From Caecitellus pseudoparvulus (Eukaryota > Bigyra: Bicosoecida): DNA of 64,000 nt. Where the stretch lies: the NCBI GenBank assembly GCA_965644315.1, contig CBFFRQ010000067.1, positions 62,001 to 126,000 on the forward strand, read 5' to 3'. Positions 20,932 to 33,700 of the stretch are shown here, piece after piece. A program made the position numbers and the translations under genes. The notes under the pieces were generated by a model, which worked only from the letters and a program-made list of their open reading frames with translations, did no database searches and was not told the DNA's origin. The first letter of the stretch is position 1. Each line of letters opens with the position of its first letter.

Positions 20932-23900
20932 TCAAAGCGGACCGCGTTTGGCGCCCCCACCATCGACATCTTCTTGCACACCATGACAGGGCACCTGGTC
21001 GGCCATTTGCCCCAGCACGTAGGCGAGGACTGCCCAGGCCTGCCACGTGCCTCGCTCCATGTGCACCCATTTCGCCCACAGCGCCTGCCACAGCCCAGCT
21101 CTGGCTGATGGAGTGTTCGCTGCATACTCCCCACTTGGTGCGGCTTCCGCCAGCAACTCAGTGGCATGCTTGGCTCGGTGTGTAGCTGCCTGGGCGGCAT
21201 GGCGCAGCAACACAGACACTGCCCAGTCCAGATCACCATGTGCCGGCAACCTCCCTGCTGCAGCTCCCTCGTGCTTCACGCACACACCTTGCATATGCAG
21301 TGCTGCAGTCGTAAATGTGCATGCAGCCGGGGTGGCCCAGTGACTGGCTGCAAAGTGACTCCCTGGCGCAAGGAGGTATGCGCGGGACGTCAGAGGCGGC
21401 AGGTCAGGCTCTGAGCACGCCAGCAAGGCAAGCGCGCCAAACGTGACGCACGCCGAGTGCTGGCTCACCCACCTGCGTCGCAGTCCCAGCAGCGAGTGGC
21501 AGACACATGCCAGAGCTTGGTCCCCGCCACACAGACTGCAAGTCAGCGCCACAGGGGGGGTGCGCCACTCTGCAACTGCAGCACGGGCGTCAAACCCCGG
21601 AAGGACAGCAGCAGCCAAGCGACTTGCACAATGAGGGCAATGCTGCTCAGTGGGGGAGCTGGCTTTGACGGTGATGGGAGTGTGCCCGGTGCCGTCGCCA
21701 GCCAGGTGCCGGCCGTGTTCCGCGCAGTGCAGGCAGAACTTGACGTCACGGGCATGGTGGGCGGCACAGCCCACACATTGCACGTGCAGCCCCGTCAATT
21801 CTTCGCGGCACACGACACAGAAGTAGTCGTCCACGGCGCTGGCGTCGAGTTCGCCGGTGCAGTCATGTGCGTCCACCTGCACGCCGCGGCACTGGTTGCG
21901 AAGGCGCTGGATAAGCTCCAGGCGCTGAGTGTGGCTGAAGGCGGCATGCGTGGCGCCTGCCGCAGGAAACACAGGCGGTGAGAGGGATTGCAAGGGATTC
22001 TCTCGCTCAATCTCGGCACTACCCGCCGCCTGCAGTTGGATGGTCGCAAATGCCCCAGCACCAGCAACCCAGCCCAGCGCCGACCGCAGAACACTGTTCC
22101 AGGCCTCCTTCTCGTCGGCTGCAGGGGACTTCTTGCGAATGGTGGGCTCCTCAGAGTCAGAGCAGAAGAACGTGCGGAGGAAGCCCGAGACGAGGGCATC
22201 ATCTGCGTGCTGCTTCGGCTTGACTACCACAGGCGGTGTCAAGGCAGCTCGGAGGGCAGCAGCGCGTGCTTTGCCTAGCCTCTGACAGGGCGGCATCAGG
22301 GGCACTGCAGGGGGGGACACAGCACGGTCGCATTTCACTTTAGTGGGAAGCCTTTTCACTTTTGAAGGCGCAGATTTGGCCTGGGAGGTTGCGTCTGTCA
22401 ACTTGCCGCGCGGTACTTGGCGCGGTGCAGGGGCTGCCTTTCGAACGGTGTGTGTCACAGGGAGCTGGCTCGCGGCGGAGGCATCAGGGTCTAAGATACT
22501 TCGGGATGGGGCACTGCCCCGTTCATCACCGTCTGTGGCATGCTCAGTGACTTTTATGTTGAGTGCTGTCCGCATGATTCGAGAAGCACGTGACGCTGCT
22601 TGGCGCCTGGGCCTTCGGGAACGTGGCGCTGCGCTTTGACGAGTCCCTTGCACGTCCATTGTGGAGCCCTTCACACCCAGCTCCCCAGCTATTGTGGCAG
22701 AGTGCTGGTCGGGGCTAGGAACCAAAGAATCGGCAGTTCGCGGCCGCTTGGGAGGCGGCGCAAGCCTGGCCTGTTGAGGCAGTTGCTCTTCTCGCCCTTG
22801 CCCTGCACAATCAAGGGCACTATTCTCTCCTGACACCTGTGCTACTACAACCTCATCGCTGCCTTTCCTTGACGCCTCGACACCCCCTGGCGCCTCTGCA
22901 GATGGGCGCGGGGAGGGCGCTGCACTCTCCAAACTGCTCCGTGCGCCGGCCACACCTTTCGCTGACCTTGCACTGATAGCTGTTCGCAAGCTGGGCGACA
23001 TGGAGTTCGAACGCGTGGTTGTGGGTCGTCGCTTGCGGTGTGCACGGCTGGCCTTGCAGCGTGCCGCGTCCAAGGCGTGCTGCAGCTCACCCCGAGAGGC
23101 CCCACTGGTGGATGTGACGAGGGTGTGCAGGTGCAGCAAGGCGGGAGCCGCCCATGGCCCCCACGACACGCCACTCGCGCCAAGTCGCACCGCCCCCCGT
23201 GCAGGCCAGTGCACATGAGTGACAATGTCCCGGGCAGATTGAGGGAGCGCGTCAGCCGCATCCGACAGGAGGGTGCTTGACAGTGGAAGCGGGACGTACG
23301 TTCCACTTGCCCCAGAGACCACAGTCATCTGCACATGTGATGGCAGCGTCGGCAGGCTGCCTTGCACGGCAGTGGCCAGTCGCAGAGCACGTCGCCACGC
23401 GACCTCCACGCCGCCCTGCACATCATCCATGCCCCATCCCACTCCGCCTGGCACCGTGGGCGCTGCACACCCGCCACCCTCCCGCGCTGCAATGTCCACA
23501 GCTCGACGCAGCAGGCGGCGTGCTGTTGGGGGGTGCGTCGCCAAAACTGCCGCTATCATGCCCTGCAAGGCGGCCTTGGTGACGCTGATGCAGTTGCGAC
23601 GGTGCAGTGCGTTGCCCTGCACCGCTGACAGGGCCGTGGAGAACTCCTCCACCAGCCCACCGGGAGTGACTCCCGGAAACAACCAGTCCCACGCAACTGA
23701 GCTGCACATGTCCAGGTGTGGCGCCACGTGCGTTCGTGGCACACGCACCCGCCGACAGGTCAGCTCATCCCGCACCGCATCCAGCACAGCTTGGGGCGCA
23801 GTGGATGGTGCACACGGCAGCATGGGGTGAGACCCCGGCACATCCTTCGGCATGACGTGGCAGGGGGGCGCCAGGGCCCCATCGCCCTCCGTCGCGGCTG

Positions 23901-26058
23901 CAAGCCAGTCACCCCATTCGCGCATCGTGGCGCTGTTTGCGGCACTTTCCGGGTGACCCGTCCAGGGTGGCAGGGCCCCCAGCCACTGCGCTGCCTGTGG
24001 CGGTGTGGTGGTGGGCAGGGGCCAGTGCAGTCCACCTCGCAGGCTGGCGTTGAACTGCTCTGTGCCGCCTGCCACGCCGTCGCTCGCGCCCGGCATGCTG
24101 CGCCAAAGGACGTCGGCTGGTCGCAGTGCAAAGGCCAGTGCTGCAGGGTGGTCGCACGGCAGCTTGCGAAAGGCATGCAGTCTGCCCTTGCCCAGGTGCA
24201 CGCTGTCGAAGGGGTAGAGCAGGAAGTGGGATGAGGTGAGACCAGCGGCGTGGAGATCAGCCAGTGCCCTGCGGGTGGGCCATGGCGGCTTGCTGCCGTC
24301 GCTGTGCGCCATGCCTCGGAGGGGGGCAGGGGGCCCCCCTGCCCCCCCTGCCAGTGTGTTCAGCACGGCCTGTTTGGCCACGTCGGGCATGCGGCGGAAC
24401 ACGATGACTTCGTTCAGGCCGCCCAGGCTCAAGTGCCCGCTGTCCACCGTGCCAGAGCCGTCTTGGTGGAACCAGGTGAATGACCCGGCAGGCGTCACGT
24501 ACAGGTTGGGGCCCATGAATGTACGTGCCGCCGGCTGCAGGTGTTGCAGTGCGCACTGCCGACTGGCTGGCAGACACGCCAAGCCGTATGCGGCGCCGAT
24601 GTCAGCGGCAGCCTCGGGAGCCACGGCCTCCAACGAAGCGTCAATCAAGTACACCGTGTCTTGTCGTGCGTTCAGCGGGGTGCGCTGGCCCCCCATGCTG
24701 CCCACTGCCAGGTGCAGTGCGGGGTGTGCAGGAAACGCCAACCCCGCCACCATCTGCACACCCCCCACCTCCACACTGGGAGCTGGCTCCCCCACTGCGG
24801 CAGGTGAAGCTGGGGCATACCACTGCACAGCATCCTCACCAGCAGCGGTGGAGGGGGGTACTGTGGCACACTCCGCCTGCCCTGTCACCGGCGTGGCTGC
24901 CGCCCGGCACGCAGCACACTCCGCCTGCCCCAGAGCGGCCTCCCACGCTGCCAGGGGGATGGGGGCACGCAGACACGAAGGGTCCACCGACGCCAGGACA
25001 AACACCCGCCCTTCACAGCTACGAGCCAGTCCCAGGCTCCACAGCGCTTGCCTTGCCAGAGACGCCGGAGCAGCAGCCCCTTCGCGAGGTCCGCTCAAGC
25101 CGAACACGTCCTCACCGTCGCACAGGCAGTGGTACAGGGTTGCTGCGTGGGTGGGTGCGTCTGCGAACACTGTCTGCAGGGCCGCCCAGTCGTGTTGGGC
25201 CATGGCCAGGAGGTAGGACATGCAGGAGGCCACCAGCTGCGGCTGAGGTGGTCTGGGTGGCGCTCTCGCGTGACGCGGTCGGCGGCTGGTCAAGTGCAGG
25301 TCCTGGGGCAGGTGCAGGAGGGCGGCCTGCGCGGCACACCACGCCTGGCGGGCCCACTGGATGTAGGCTGCATCCCACATGGCGATTCCTGCGGCACGGC
25401 AGTGTGGGTGGTGTGGGCCTGCGGCCATGGGCGTGCGTGTGGCAGCCTCACCTCCGCGCACGGCCATGTAACGTGCGAAGGCAGCGTGCGTCATGCTGAG
25501 CCACCCTGCCTCGTGTGTCGTCCCGTCGTCTTGTGTGACAAAGTGCCGGAACTTGGAGTACATGATGTCGCCGCTCCTGGGGTGGGGGAAGGGGCGTGTG
25601 CCGATACCGGGAGGCCAGATCACGTGAGCGTCAGAGGACCCAGGCTAGCCCCCGGCACACGCACCGCTTGGAGAGAAAGGACCACTGCCACAAGTCCTTG
25701 TTCAGCGCTGCAGTGGTTCCCCGCACCACCAGCGTCGTGTCGTGCACTTCCATCAGCCTGCTCGGTGGGAAAGGGCTCCACGACGTGTTGCGGAAATTGC
25801 TCCCAGCGTCGCAGTTCGAAATGCCTCGCACCGGTACAAGTATGCAGACAGCGCAGACCTCGTGACGGCGTCCAACAGGACAGAGGCGTGGGGCAGCTGC
25901 ACGCGGATGAGCCTGGCTTCCGTGTCCATCAGCACAAACCGCTCCAGGCCTCGCGGCGGCCGCAGCCGTTTCACTGGCGTTGGAGGTGGCAGCGCAGTGC
26001 TGCCTCCCACGCGCACGTCCTCATCGTGCCCACTCCTGGGCAGCCCATCCTCATCCAT
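20932..26058 (-). CDS. JmjC-domain protein with C-terminal Cys/His zinc-finger region
   Basis: A probable 2-oxoglutarate/Fe(II) hydroxylase or histone demethylase of the JmjC class. The exons are 26058-25832, 25757-25665 and 25576-20932 (1654 aa). Both introns restore the frame (SAYLYR then LMEVHD; SKR then SGDIMYSKF). The core has NLYVTPAGSFTWFHQDGSGT, with the HxD iron ligands near residues 477/479. FDSVHLGKGRLHAFRKL (about 565-580) supplies the distal His. Residues about 1360-1470 hold CVVCREELTGLHVQCVGC, then CLHCAEHG, a His, CPHC, CSLCGG and CVC, resembling a ZZ-type or related zinc finger. Between these lie roughly 500 residues of basic Ser/Pro-rich linker. Chromatin is the likely site of action, but this is inference. 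Confidence 0.8.
24321..24347. repeat. Perfect 13-bp G/C-run inverted repeat inside JmjC coding sequence
   Basis: GGGGGGCAGGGGG at 24321-24333 is followed after one base by its exact reverse complement (24335-24347). In the protein this codes for a short Gly/Ala/Pro run. It is one of a set of similar hairpins in the window. Confidence 0.9.
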
Positions 26059-26242
26059 GGCACATAGGACAGTGCATTGTTCGCTCTCAGCATCCCACCA
26101 AACTCCACAGTCTCCTGTGCGACTCTGCACTGTCGATTTGGCCGCTTCGTCCGCACGCCAGGCACACCACAACCACCCCCCCTGGCACCCCGGCCTGGCC
26201 ACACAGTCGCCCACCTCACCACACACATCTTAACCCTGCAAC

Positions 26243-27320
26243 TCACGCGAACCCAGTGGCGGCAGCGGCCGTCGGCGTGACACTGGCCACAAACGCCGCC
26301 CGTACCCGTTGGACAAATGCCGAGAAGTTGTTTGTGGCGTTCAGCTCTGCCAGGAGGGTCGGCATGCTGGGCAGGGAGGGGCTGCACTCTCTCAGAACGT
26401 ACTCCTCTGACTCAGACACGTGCAGCGTGAAGGTGAAGGGCTGGGCGGGTTGTGCGGGGTCGATGTGCGTGAAGACGAGGCGGACGTTTTCGTCAGCCAT
26501 GGCTTCGAAGGTGAGGCCCAGCCGCGCGTAATACGCGATGCCCTTGCTCATCTCCTTGATGGCGTAGTCCAGCTCCGCCTGGCGCCGTGTCAACTCTGTG
26601 GGGTGGGCGTGTGAGGAGTCAATGGAACGGCACAGCGCGTGGCGTGCAACGCAGCACACGCACGACTCTGCGCCTCGGACAACTCCGCCTGACTGGCCGC
26701 TGCCTCTCCTGCAGCCGCCTGCACCTGTGACGGCAGCTTGGTCTTCTGGCTCTGGTGAGGGGGGAAGGTGGGTGGGGAGACAGTGCGGCACTGTAGACTG
26801 GCCAGGGCACACGCCCCGTCACACCTGCAAGTCCTCCAGCTGCTGTCGTTTCTCCTGAAGCATGCTCTCCTCGCGGCGCAGCTCTGTGGGCGAGCAATAG
26901 GGGATGCCTCGCGTGTGCTGGGCAAAGCGGGCTAACGCCAAGCTGGCCAGGGCAGCGCACGCACGGGCAGTCAACTCCGAAGCACGGCTCTGAGCGCCCG
27001 CTTCCTGTCCCTTGAGGGCCTGAATGGTGCCTGTAACAAACATTCCGCAGAGGTTCGCGTGGTGCAGTGTCGGGGTGTGGCGTGAGCACGGCCCGGGGCT
27101 GGTGCGGGGCAGCGTGAATTGGCGTTGTGAAACGCCAGGCGAAACGCGCACCTTCCAGACCACGCATGACCCGTTCATGCTCATCCACGGCCTGCTGCAG
27201 TGCGACTTCATTGCTTTCCACAAAGGACTCGATGCGGCTCTTGGCTTCCGCAAGCTCGGCCACCAGCTCCTGAGCGGCGCTCTTGGCTGCCGAGGCAGCT
27301 GTGCTGTGCGGGCTCGCCAT
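26243..27320 (-). CDS. SPC25: Kinetochore protein Spc25
   Basis: A subunit of the Ndc80 complex that links the kinetochore to microtubules. Five exons: 27320-27152, 27030-26965, 26883-26825, 26751-26664 and 26595-26243 (244 aa). The N-terminal 130 residues are a coiled coil that becomes continuous only after splicing, for example SELTA joined to QLRREESMLQEKRQQLEDLQ, and SEAQS to QLTRRQAELDYAIKE. The C-terminal globular domain has YYARLGLTFEAMADENVRLV, then FTHIDPAQPAQPFTFTLHV, a conserved Cys-Ser-Pro, and LNATNNFSAFVQRVRAAF, as in Spc25 of animals and fungi. Its start lies 417 bases from the divergent NPHP4 start. Confidence 0.85.
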
Positions 27321-27737
27321 GCCTCGCTCGTCTGACAAGGACTGGGGCACTCTGACGGAGACGGCACAATGCAACGTAAACTGTGGTGTGAATATTTTCG
27401 TTATGTCACGCCGCCGTGTGCGTGTCTGAGGCACCCTTCCGTTGCCCTTCCACACCAGCAGCAGCTGCGGTCTTGCCAACTCTCCCCCCAACGCCTTCCG
27501 TGCTTGCGTGGCCAGTGAAGCCTGACACGCGCTGCAGTACGTACCAGCGCCTTAAAACGATAAAGTGCATGTACGTGTGCCTTGCTCACTGCGCCACCCC
27601 GCAAGGGCTCGCGTGGGCATGGGCTGGGTGTGAGCTGCCGTTGGACGGCGAAACGCTCGTCGACACCCCGTCGCTCAGGACCGCGCACTCCCCGCCTCCC
27701 ACGCCCCTTCCGCAGAACTAGACTGGATCCTCCGCCC
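27321..27737. promoter_or_regulatory. Divergent promoter region, Spc25 / NPHP4
   Basis: 417 bases between outward-facing starts. It contains an AT-richer patch near 27370-27410 and 27540-27580. No ORF or RNA gene is supported, and I cannot point to a specific box. Confidence 0.4.
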
Positions 27738-30700
27738 ATGGCCGATTCCACTCCCGATGGGGGGCTGAGTGACTCGCGCAGGGTGCGGTTCAGCGGCAAG
27801 AACCAGTTCTCTGCCACGCCAGAGATGCCTGGTGCCAGCACTGGCCCACCCCCCTCAAGTGAAGCTGGGGGGGGGAAGCCAGGCCAGGCTGAGACTGGCA
27901 TGGAGGTGGCCCCTGGCACTCACGTGTGGGTGAGCCCCGCTGGCACCCCGGGTGGCGCGTTCGAGGGCGTGGTTGTTGGCCCCTCTGTGCGTGGGGGATA
28001 TGCAGTGCAGGAGGATGAGTCGGGGCGCCTGCACGAGGGCGTGCTCAACGCAGAGGTGTTCGTAACGGCTGACCCGCTGGACCTGGGTGATGCGTTGTTG
28101 GTGGGGGACCGGGTACAGGTGACGGCGACGGCCCCAGCGCTGGCGCCCCTGCCGCACCTGGCCTCTGCTGCGTTACATGGGTGGCTGGATGGACGAGTCA
28201 CATCAGTGCACCGACAAGGGGCGGGGGGGGTCGTGTACGATGTGGCAGTGCAGGCTGCCCCTGGCACAGTGCTGACCAGTGTCGCATCAAGCGACTTGCG
28301 AGTGCTGGTGCGGCCGGCAGATCTGGCGGTGCATGGGGACCACGAGGGGGGGTCCGGCCCAGAGGAGGGGGGGGGTCGTCTCACCGTCGGCGCCCGGGCT
28401 GAGCGGTGGTCCAAACAGAAGGGGTCCTGGGTACCGGGGACAGTGACGGGGGTGGTGGAGGAAGCTGTTCCGGGTTCGCACCCCGGCGTGTTCCAGTTCA
28501 CCTCTGACGCGGGGAAAGTGCGGAACAATGTCCCGGGCGACCAAATCCGCCTGCCGGACGACTCACCGCCTCCCCCTCAGCCGTCCGCTCTTCCAGCCGG
28601 CCCTGACGGGTACGGTGCGGATGCCGCCGCCAAGTTGACTGAAGGCTCCCGTGTCACAGCCGCGTTCCGAGGTGCAGGTCCGGCAGTACCAGCGACAGTG
28701 AGCCAAGTGGGTAGCAGTGCCGCTGGGGCGGTGTACAGCCTGGCTTACGACGACGGGCGGGAGGAGGAGGGTGTTCCGGAACACGGAGTCAACGGAGTCA
28801 CTGCAGGCGGCGCCAGCGCCGTGCGACAGGGGGACCGCATCCAAATGCCACCCCGGGCCGGGCACGGTGCAGCGTGGGGCACCGTGACTCGATTGCACCC
28901 AGATGGCTCATCCCTGGCTGGGTGCGTGGATGTGCGTTTCGACAGCGGCGTGGCTGGGCGGGGACTGCCCCTGCCCTCGGCAGTGGCGGCGCTGGATGGG
29001 CAGTGGGAGCAGGGGGGTGGAGGGGGGGGGGGTGCCGCACCCCCCCCCTCACACCCCTCCTTCGTTGTCGGGGACCGGGTGGAAGCGCAGTTCCAAGGTG
29101 TGGGGGAGGTGCTGGGGGCCACTGTGGCTGCCGTTGACTCACCCCCCAGTGACCTGCTCACGCTGCACTTTGACTCGGGTGCGACGGAGCGTGATGTTCC
29201 GCCTGAGGACGTTGTTCCGGCTGCGACGGGGTCCGCCGGTGTCGGGTGTCGGGAGGGGGACTACGTGATGGCACCCCCCCGCCCCAAGCGCCCCGATGCA
29301 AAGGCTGCAGCCATCATCACACGGCTGAGGCGGCAGGGCGCAGTGGACCTGCGTTTCGTGCGATCTGGGGTCGTGCGTCCTGCCACCCCTCAAGCTGCCC
29401 TGGCCGCCGTGCGGGCACCGAAGGAGCTGGAGCGCACTGACGCCGCCTGGGGCGCTGTGTTCTTGCCTGGTGCGTTGGTGTTCGTGCCGTACAAGGGCCG
29501 GGAAGCCAAGGCGGAAGTGGTGGCGCCGGCGGGGCCTGAGGGTGTGGAGGTGCTGGTGCGGCGCAAGCGGCGGGTCGTGCCCCTTGCCGACGTGCAGCTG
29601 GACCCCGCCGCCTCCCAGCCGGCGGCCGTGTCCACCGCCCTGGAGATGTTAGAGTGCCCCTTTGCAGACGGCATCCCGCCGCCAGGCTGCGTGTTGCCGG
29701 GTGGCGACGATGTGGCGGGGGGTGACTCGGATGGTGACTCGGATGCCAGTTGGGGCGCAGGCAGCGACGATGACTCGGACGCCAGTTGGGGGGAGGTGTA
29801 CGGGAGGGAAGGCAGCCACCCCGACGCGCCAGCACCCTCCCGAGATGTCTTGTCATCCACCTTCAGCATGCTGTTGGGGACACGGGGTGGAGGGGGGGTC
29901 GCGAGTGGTGGTCAGGGGGGGCTGGGGGACACCATGACCCCCCTCCCGCAAGGCGGCGCCTCCATGCTAGCGCCTTCCGTCTTGGCGCACCTCGCCAACA
30001 CGCGCCTGAGGGGGGACCCTGAGGAGCTCGAAGGCGAAGGTCAGAACAGCGGGGGGGGCAGCGACCCCCCCGTCCCTGACACCCAGGCCTTGGCGCACTA
30101 CGAACCCCCCGCCGACCCGTCCGCACACAGACAAGGCCGCCTCATGCTGGCCGGGCCGTATGCCCCATGGAAACACTCCCCATCAGGCGCGTTGGTGGGG
30201 AGGGGGGTGCGGGGGGGGGGCTGGGGGCGTTCGCGCCGCTTGGGCGGTACGTCGGGCGCCAGCAGCGCACTCGTCTCGCGCGCTACGGCTTCTCTGATGC
30301 GTTGGGGGCAGAGGCAGACGGACCAGGGGATGCGCAGGGGGGTGCCCTGCGAGTTGTTCTGGACGGCGCAGTGACTCCCGGAACAGAGCCCCCCATCGAC
30401 CTGGATGTGGAGCTGTCTGACGCGCTGGACTGCCACGACATTGAGCTGCAGTTCGCGACGGTGCAGCCCATGCCGGCTCCCCCCGGGGAAGCGGCCTGGT
30501 CCCCCCCCCCCTCTGTCTTCTTCACATTTTCCTTCTGGACGGTGGGCGGTATTCGCACTCGCCCCCTGGCGTGTGTGCCGGACGCCGCCACTGCCACGGC
30601 CGGGGCGGGGCCACTGCATGTGCTCATGCCGCCGCAGCTGGCCGCACAGGTGGAACACGGAACACACGTGTCCCGCCGCCCCACTGCGCGGGATCACTCC

Positions 30701-33700
30701 CGTCTTGTTGCAGGGGCAGGGGGTGGCAAGGCTGTGGATGAGGGGCCGTCGGCTGCCGAGTCCAAGGGGGGGATGGGGGGGGGGGACTCCGATTCCAAAT
30801 CGGGCGCCCTACCCCCATCTGGCCTGGCGTCGTGGTCAGGGGATGTGCGCGCATCCCTGGCTGGGCGACGTGTGGGTCAGGGTTCAGCCCAGGGCGCAGA
30901 GGTGCAGGTTGATGCGGCGTTGATGGGCGCCGTGCCCACGCCGCCCGCCGTGCGACTGCGTGTGGACCCGGGCCTGGCGGGGCAGCGGGGTGGGGTGAGG
31001 GCGTTTCTGGAGTACCTTGCGGAGAAATTTCTGCACGTGGAGATGTGGGATGCCGCGTCGCAGCTGCCGCTGGGGCACCTGAGCGTGCCGCTGTCGCCGC
31101 TGCTGCGCCGGCAGCGCCGCTCCCGCACCGTAATACGCAGCTACCCCCTCCTGCCGTACAACAGCCCGACACACTCCAGCGCGCCAGGGGCAGTCGGAAC
31201 ACCCGCCCCAGGCACCCTGGCCGCCACGGCAACGCACATCCGTGTTCCAGAGGTGTCGGGCGGACATGCGAGTCACCTGCCGCGGGGCCAGGGCGGTGGC
31301 GTGACCATGGGCGCATGGGGCATGGGGGGGGACGTCGCCCCCCTCGCAGAGGTGAGCGTCATTTTCAAGAACACTGGTCGCCGGGGGGCTGTTCCGGAGC
31401 AGGTCGCATTCGTCGAGCAGGGCGGGTCGCAGGGCCTGCTCGCGGCACAGCTGCCCCCCCCCTCACGTGAAGTGGGGGGGGGCACAGGGCGCCGCGCCGG
31501 CCGTGTGCGAGTCACTGCCCGCCCCATTGGCGCCGGTGATGCAAGTGTGACTCGCCTGTTGGCGGCCCGGGGTGCGGGGCGCAGCGGGGGCGGCAAGGTG
31601 TCTGTTCGGGCAGCTAGACGAGGGGAGGGCGAGGGAAGGGCCGAGGGTGGACCGACCCCCCCTCAGACAGAGCACGAGGGGGGGTCGGACATGTCCTCCC
31701 CCTCCACCCTGTCTTCCGCCGAGTGTTCCGTGCTGCAGCGCATCTTTTCGTCCGCAGAATGGGCCGATGCGGTGGCGGGGGGCGCTGATGTGCTGCCGAT
31801 GTCCGCGAAGTTCGTCGCAGATGACTTCGTGGCGTGGATCACCGGCCAAGCCACGCCCATGCTGGGCCCACCCTCCGCTGACCCCGACACTGACTCCACC
31901 CTGACGCCTGCCGCGTCAGCCACAGCCGCGCTGGCGACGGGGTCTGGTCCCCCCACCGTGGAGGTGCTGGTCGCACGTGCGATCCTGGGCGAAGCACACC
32001 GCGCCGCCGTCGCCAGCGGCCTGCCTGAGGGTGTGGACGCCCCAGAAGCCGCCCTCACCCCCGCCCGCTCACAGCGCGGCAGTCTCCTGTACACGCCCTT
32101 CCGCGCGGCAGAGGCGTATGTGGCGGGCAAGGTGTCTCACTCCCGGGCGGCGGCGTCGCGCGCGGCGCTGGGCAGTCGGCACCTGCGACGTGCCGACGTG
32201 GAGGGCGACGACGACGCCCTGGCCGACGCGACCGACCCCACCATGGAGGCGCCCGCCTTAACGGCCGGGGAGGGCGAGGTGCCGTTGGAGCCAGGGGAGA
32301 TGATCTTAGGTCGTGTGCGGTGGGTGCTGGCGCGCGACCTGCGCACGCGTCTGACCGACGCGGAGTTCGACCGGCTGGTCGATCGGTGGGAGGCGGGGCA
32401 GCGGCGAGCTGGTCGCGCAGGTCCATCGCGCCGTGCGACGGGCGCTGCTGCCGACAAGCGTGAGTTGCTGGTGGTTCCCTGGCGCGCGTTCGTGGACGAT
32501 GTGCTGGACACAGCGCTGGAAGCAGCCAAGGCGGCGCGGGAGGGGGGCGAGGAGGAGTCACCCTTGCGGGGGGCGGGGGATGGCCCCGCGGGTCACTCGG
32601 GGGTGACTCCTGGTGGCTGGGCCATCGTTGTGGCGCGGGAGTTCGGCGGGCAGCTGCCGCCGGCTGCGGTCGTCGCGCGGGGAAAAATTCTCCGCGCCCT
32701 CTCGTACGTGGGGCGAGGCGGCGGCGTGGGCCCAGCGCACTTTCTCCGCAGCATGCTGTCCACCGTGGACTTCACCCGCGACGGCCGCGTGAGCTGGGAG
32801 GACGCCGCGGCAGCGGCTGCGGAGTTTTTAAATCTCCGCATGTGCCTGCCGGGCGCCCCCGTCACCGCCACCTCGCACGAGCTGGGAGTCACCATCACCG
32901 GCGCATCAGCGGAGGGCGACCTCGTGTCCAGCGAGTACGGCGCTGCCCTCGCAGCTCGGCAGTTGCGACGGGGGCAGGTCGCAGAGGGCGACACACGCGC
33001 CATCGTCGGGCCACGGGGTGTTCTGCGCAGCTCGTTCGGCGGTGTTCCGTCCTCATCCAGGGCGGAACAACTGCAGCTCCTGCAGATGTACCGGGAAGGC
33101 CGCAAACACGCCCTCGTGGGTTCCCTGCTGCAGGCAGCCGTGACGTCAGTGTACCACCTGCACGTGCGATTCGGGGTCGCGAGTCTCCTCCTGCACACGT
33201 TGGAAAACCCCTTCCCCGCCCCCCTCCGCTTGCACGTGGGTGTGGAGGACCCCTTCTCCGAACTGCGCCTGGTGTCCGACGCCGCCGAGCTGGCGTTTCT
33301 GCTGAAGGTGCTACAGCCAGAGGCAGCGGACCAGGGTGCTGCTGCCCTGGCTGCGAGGGGTGTGCAGGGGGGGGGAGGGTGTGCCGCTCGCCCACTGCCG
33401 TTGACGCCCGAGGGAGACCTGGTGGTGGGCCCACGCGAGCGTATTACGGTGCCCCTCCTCTTCCTCTCCTTCGCCGGTGGCGCCACACCCCCCACCCGCG
33501 AAGCCGTCATCCTGGCAGGCAAAGACACCCTCACAGACCCCAGCATCGCGGAGGAGTCTGCTGGGGCGTACGAGGAGGGGGTGGGAGGGGGGGGTGCATC
33601 CGCCACCCCCACCCCCCGCTCCACCACCGCCTACACTGCCCTGGCCCTCACCGCTGGCGAACTGCGACGCATGCGCCTGCTGGAGGAGGGAGCTGGTCGC

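Noticed and set aside
28470-28490. GGGTTCGCACCCCGG, another T-loop-like stretch
   Set aside because: It falls in the NPHP4 N-terminal repeat array, with no tRNA cloverleaf around it.
30167-30262. ATG 30167 as a separate start for NPHP4
   Set aside because: It would overlap the upstream same-strand ORF by some 200 bases and begin in G-rich intron-like sequence; an in-phase GT-AG intron joins the two ORFs instead. Kept as an alternative.
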